The position numbers and the translations under genes are program-made. From Thermopolyspora sp040678635 (GTDB lineage: Bacteria; Actinomycetota; Actinomycetes; Streptosporangiales; Streptosporangiaceae), in NCBI RefSeq assembly GCF_040678635.1, contig NZ_JBFATZ010000009.1:62001-126000 (forward strand): a DNA stretch of 64,000 nt, in the 5' to 3' direction. Positions within the stretch are counted from its first letter, which is position 1; every line of letters begins with the position of its first letter. The notes below the pieces were generated by a model. That model saw nothing but the letters and a program-made list of their open reading frames with translations, did no database searches and was not told the origin of the DNA. Positions 61,251-64,000 of the stretch are shown here, piece by piece.

Positions 61251-62879
61251 TCAACGGTAGTACGCCTGCTGTGAGGGAATCGAGGCTACTTCAGGGGACG
61301 TGCCGTCGGGTGCGGGCGGGGCGATGTGTGCTCGACGGAGGAAGGTAAGGGAGAGCAAGGCCGCGGCGGCCATGATGGCGGAGGCGGCCAGGGCCGTGGC
61401 GTGCATGCCGTCGGTGAAGGCGTGGCGGGCGGCGGTGAGGACCGCTTCGCCGAGTTGGTTGGGGAGTTGGTTGGGGAGTTGGTTGGGGAGGTGGTCGGCG
61501 ACGACGGTGGCGCCGGCGAGGGTTTCTGTGGCGGCGTCCGCCGCCTGCTGGGGGAGTCCTGTGGGGAGCGTGTCGGCGATCTGGCGGACGTAGATCGCGT
61601 TGCCGATGCTGCCGAGGATCGCCATGCCGAGCGCGCCGCCGAACTCGGTGTTGCACTCCAGCAGGGCCGAGACCGCGCCCGCTCGGTCCGGTGGGGTGAC
61701 GCCCATGACCATCTCGTTGCTCTGGGTCATCACGACGACCAGTCCGACGGCGTACAGGCTTGCGATCAGCAGCAGGCCCCACAGCGGCGAGTCCACGCGG
61801 ATCTGGGTCATGGCCGCGAAGCCGGCGGTGGCGACGAGGAATCCGGCGCCGACGATGTAGGAACGGTGGACGCGCTGGGTGAGTGCCATGCTCGCCGGGG
61901 CGGCCGCGGCGACCGCGACCGAGGGGAGCACGCTCCACAGCGCGGCCTGCAGCGGGCTCAGACCGAGCACGGACTGCAGGAACTGGGTGGTCTGGATGGC
62001 GAAACCGATCATCGCGAACATCGCGAGCAGGGCGATCAGCAACGACCCGCCGAACGCTCGTCGGCGGAACAGGCTTAGGTCGATCATGGGGTACGCGAGC
62101 CGGGTCTGGCGGCGTAGGAAAAGGGCGGCGACGGTGAGACCGGCCACGATGGCCAGCGTCGGGAGCGGGCGGTAGCCGTCATTGGCCAGCTCCTTGATTC
62201 CGTAGATGATCGGGAGCACGGCGGCGAGCGACAGCGCGGCGCTGAGCAGGTCGAAGCGGGCCGACTCGGGGGCCTTGAACTCGGGCACCAGCATGGGAGC
62301 GAGCACCAGCAGCAGCGCCATCACCGGCGTGTTGATCAGGAAGACCGAGCCCCACCAGAAGTGTTCGAGCAGGAAGCCGCTCAGCACCGGCCCCACCGCC
62401 ACGCCCGCGCTCAGCACGGCCGTCCAGATCGCGATCGCGGTGCCGCGCTGCCGGGGGTCGTGGAACATGTTGCGGACGAGCGCGAGCGTCGAGGGCATCA
62501 GCGTCGCGCCGCCGATGCCGAGCAGGGCGCGGGCGGCGATGAGCGCCTCGGCGCTCGGGGCGTAGGCGGCGAACAGCGACGCCGCGCCGAACGCCGTCGC
62601 GCCCATCAGCAGCAGGCGGCGGCGGCCGATTCGGTCGCCGAGCGCGCCCATCGTGATGAGCAGGCCGGCCAGCACGAAGCCGTAGATGTCGAAGATCCAC
62701 AGTTGCTGGGTGGCGGTCGGGGCCAGTTCCCTGCTGATGAACGGTACGGCGAAGTAGAGGACGGAGACGTCCATCGAGACCAGGAGCAGGGGCAGCAGCA
62801 GCACCGTCAGGGCGATCCACTCACGTCGGCCCGCTCGGGGCTCGGTCCCGCCCGCGAGGGGGTTGTCCGTACTGGTCAT
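61251..62879 (-). CDS. DHA2-type MFS drug efflux transporter (542 aa)
   Basis: Fourteen predicted membrane helices. Motif A appears as GALGDRIGRRRLLL between helices 2 and 3, and motif C-like glycines occur in helix 5 (AVLSAGVAVGPVLSGFLL), as in EmrB/QacA antiporters. An insertion near residue 465 reads NQLPNQLPNQL, coded by three TTGGTTGGGGAG repeats at about 61457-61492. GGAGAG precedes the ATG. It is divergent from a GntR-TetR fusion regulator with palindromic sites between, so drug-inducible expression is likely. Confidence 0.92.
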   Translation of the reverse strand: MTSTDNPLAGGTEPRAGRREWIALTVLLLPLLLVSMDVSVLYFAVPFISRELAPTATQQLWIFDIYGFVLAGLLITMGALGDRIGRRRLLLMGATAFGAASLFAAYAPSAEALIAARALLGIGGATLMPSTLALVRNMFHDPRQRGTAIAIWTAVLSAGVAVGPVLSGFLLEHFWWGSVFLINTPVMALLLVLAPMLVPEFKAPESARFDLLSAALSLAAVLPIIYGIKELANDGYRPLPTLAIVAGLTVAALFLRRQTRLAYPMIDLSLFRRRAFGGSLLIALLAMFAMIGFAIQTTQFLQSVLGLSPLQAALWSVLPSVAVAAAAPASMALTQRVHRSYIVGAGFLVATAGFAAMTQIRVDSPLWGLLLIASLYAVGLVVVMTQSNEMVMGVTPPDRAGAVSALLECNTEFGGALGMAILGSIGNAIYVRQIADTLPTGLPQQAADAATETLAGATVVADHLPNQLPNQLPNQLGEAVLTAARHAFTDGMHATALAASAIMAAAALLSLTFLRRAHIAPPAPDGTSPEVASIPSQQAYYR

Positions 62880-63027
62880 TGCGTTCTCTCCATGTGATGA
62901 GCGAATGAATCACGTACGCCTGTGGCGCGGCCGCGCTTATATACACTGTACATATGGATGCGTACATGGCAAGCGTGTTGTGAAGATGTTGTTGAGCAGG
63001 CATTTTTGAGAACGCGCCGGGGTTGGT

Positions 63028-63141
63028 GTACTAGTACGATAGTCGGGTTCGATAGGTGTCCCATTCGCTCGCGTCGCCCCGATTTACGGGTCTGACGTGC
63101 TGGAATTCGGGGACCTGGCCGGAGCGATGGTGTACTAGTAC
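63028..63141. promoter_or_regulatory. Two identical operator palindromes between efflux and regulator genes
   Basis: GTACTAGTAC occurs at 63028-63037 and 63132-63141, both within the longer match GGTGTACTAGTACG and 104 bp apart, close to ten helical turns. The second is 40 bp before the regulator start. A further AT-rich stretch with TATATAAG on the minus strand (about 62938) may be the efflux promoter. The sites probably bind the adjacent regulator. Confidence 0.65.
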
Positions 63142-63181
63142 GTTAGGAACCGCGAATGCCTTCAGGAAAGGGGAAGGCGGA

Positions 63182-64000
63182 GTGACCGAATCGGCCGTGA
63201 GGCGCGAGCCGCCGTATGTCCGGATTGTTGCTGAGATTCGCCGCCGCATCGAGGCGGGCGAGTTGCGCGAGGGCGACCGCGTCCCGTCCGCCCGCCAGAT
63301 CACCAAGGAGTGGGGCGTGGCGATCGCCACCGCGACCAAGGTCCTGGCCGCTCTGCGTCAGGAGGGCCTGGCCCACCCGCGTCCCGGCGTCGGCACCGTC
63401 GTCGCCGCCAAGCCCGTCGTCAAGCCCGTCGTCGAGCCCGCCGCCAAGCCCGCCGTACCGACATCCGCACGAACCGCCGCCCTGCCGGCCGCGCAGCCGG
63501 CCGAGACGCCGTCGGCGGCACCGGGCGTGTCCGCGCATCCTCCCGGCCATGCCGCCGCGGTGGAATCCAAGACACCAAGACCCGCCACCTCACCCCGGCC
63601 CGCCCGCTCTCCCGAGCGTGAGCTGACCCGTGAGCGTATCCTCGCCGTGGCCATCGAGATCGCCGACACCGAGGGCCTGGCCGCGCTCTCCATGCGCCGC
63701 ATCGCCACCGAGCTCGGCGTCGCCACCATGTCCCTCTACCGCCACGTGCCGAGCAAGGACGAACTGATCGTCCTGATGTACAACGTCGTCTTCGGCACCA
63801 CCGCCTACCCCGACCCGCCACCGGAGCACTGGCGGGAATGCGTCGAGATCGGCGCCCGCACCCAGTGGTCGATCTACCGGCGGCACCCGTGGGTCGCCCA
63901 GGCGATCTCCTTCACCCGCCCCATCCCCGCCCCAGACGCCGTCGTCCACACCGAATGGCTGCTCCGCGCACTGGACGGCAGGGGCCTCACCGACGAGCAG
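63182..64000 (+). CDS. GntR-TetR fusion regulator (3' end outside window)
   Basis: GTG 63182 opens a frame that is still open at the window end (273 codons visible). Residues about 8-75 are a GntR winged helix (VRIVAEIRRRIEAGELREGD, then VPSARQITKEWGVAIATATK). Residues about 75-145 are an Ala/Pro linker with KPVV repeats. From about 150 a TetR helix-turn-helix follows (ERILAVAIEIADTEG, LSMRRIATELGVATMSLYRH) and then the start of a TetR ligand domain. Proteins with both DNA-binding modules occur in actinomycetes beside efflux genes. It likely represses the divergent MFS gene through the paired palindromes. Confidence 0.88.
   Translation, partial: MTESAVRREPPYVRIVAEIRRRIEAGELREGDRVPSARQITKEWGVAIATATKVLAALRQEGLAHPRPGVGTVVAAKPVVKPVVEPAAKPAVPTSARTAALPAAQPAETPSAAPGVSAHPPGHAAAVESKTPRPATSPRPARSPERELTRERILAVAIEIADTEGLAALSMRRIATELGVATMSLYRHVPSKDELIVLMYNVVFGTTAYPDPPPEHWRECVEIGARTQWSIYRRHPWVAQAISFTRPIPAPDAVVHTEWLLRALDGRGLTDEQ

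Overview
The window is bacterial chromosome from a GC-rich actinomycete. The support is a strong G/C preference at third codon positions, many GTG starts, ATGA-type stop/start overlaps, and typical actinobacterial families: WXG100 and EccC-type secretion genes, SARP/AfsR-like and WYL regulators, XRE proteins with long C-terminal domains, PadR/DUF1048 units and DrrAB-type exporters. A Streptosporangiales-like host is a plausible guess only. No rRNA, tRNA, CRISPR array or intact insertion sequence was recognised.

Region 1 (1-20.9 kb) is a type VII secretion (ESX/WXG100-type) locus. It holds a beta-helix gene that runs off the left edge, a 2,714-residue protein with a T7SS signal domain and long Pro/Thr repeats, two small helical-hairpin substrates, an EccC/EssC-like triple ATPase, a membrane-anchored Pro-rich protein overlapping an ECF sigma factor gene, and a divergent membrane-anchored ricin-B lectin. 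It ends in about 1 kb of hairpins and a tandem array of duplicated gene-end/hairpin units.

Region 2 (20.9-33.4 kb) is a catabolic operon. An IclR regulator faces an OpuC-type quaternary-amine ABC transporter. The transporter genes are followed, mostly with overlapping ends, by a formaldehyde-activating-enzyme homologue, an enolase-superfamily racemase, two aldehyde dehydrogenases, a beta-hydroxyacid dehydrogenase and an iron alcohol dehydrogenase. A strong terminator closes it, and a dicarboxylate symporter gene with its own promoter follows.

Region 3 (33.5-51.1 kb) is a mosaic of small units: a siderophore-interacting flavoprotein, a HEAT-repeat protein, a parS-like site, an XRE regulator, an integrase remnant, DinB/VOC proteins facing a WYL regulator, a VWA plus ARPP-1-like pair, a PadR/DUF1048/DrrAB module, a DHFR-like protein, a frameshifted SARP/AfsR regulator with a duplicated 3' end, and an ArsR/SRPBCC pair.

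Region 4 (51.5-61.2 kb) has more mixed codon use and the most unusual gene content: radical SAM protein, WD40-metallophosphoesterase fusion, NUDIX hydrolase, glutamate-1-semialdehyde-aminomutase-like PLP enzyme, and a MazG-NUDIX-NUDIX(-NUDIX-like) protein. It is followed directly by an AAA ATPase/RloB (AbiL-type) pair. I could not match this gene order to a described pathway, so it is the best candidate for a new system. Region 5 (61.2-64 kb) is a drug-efflux MFS gene divergent from a GntR-TetR fusion regulator cut by the window end, with two identical palindromes between them.
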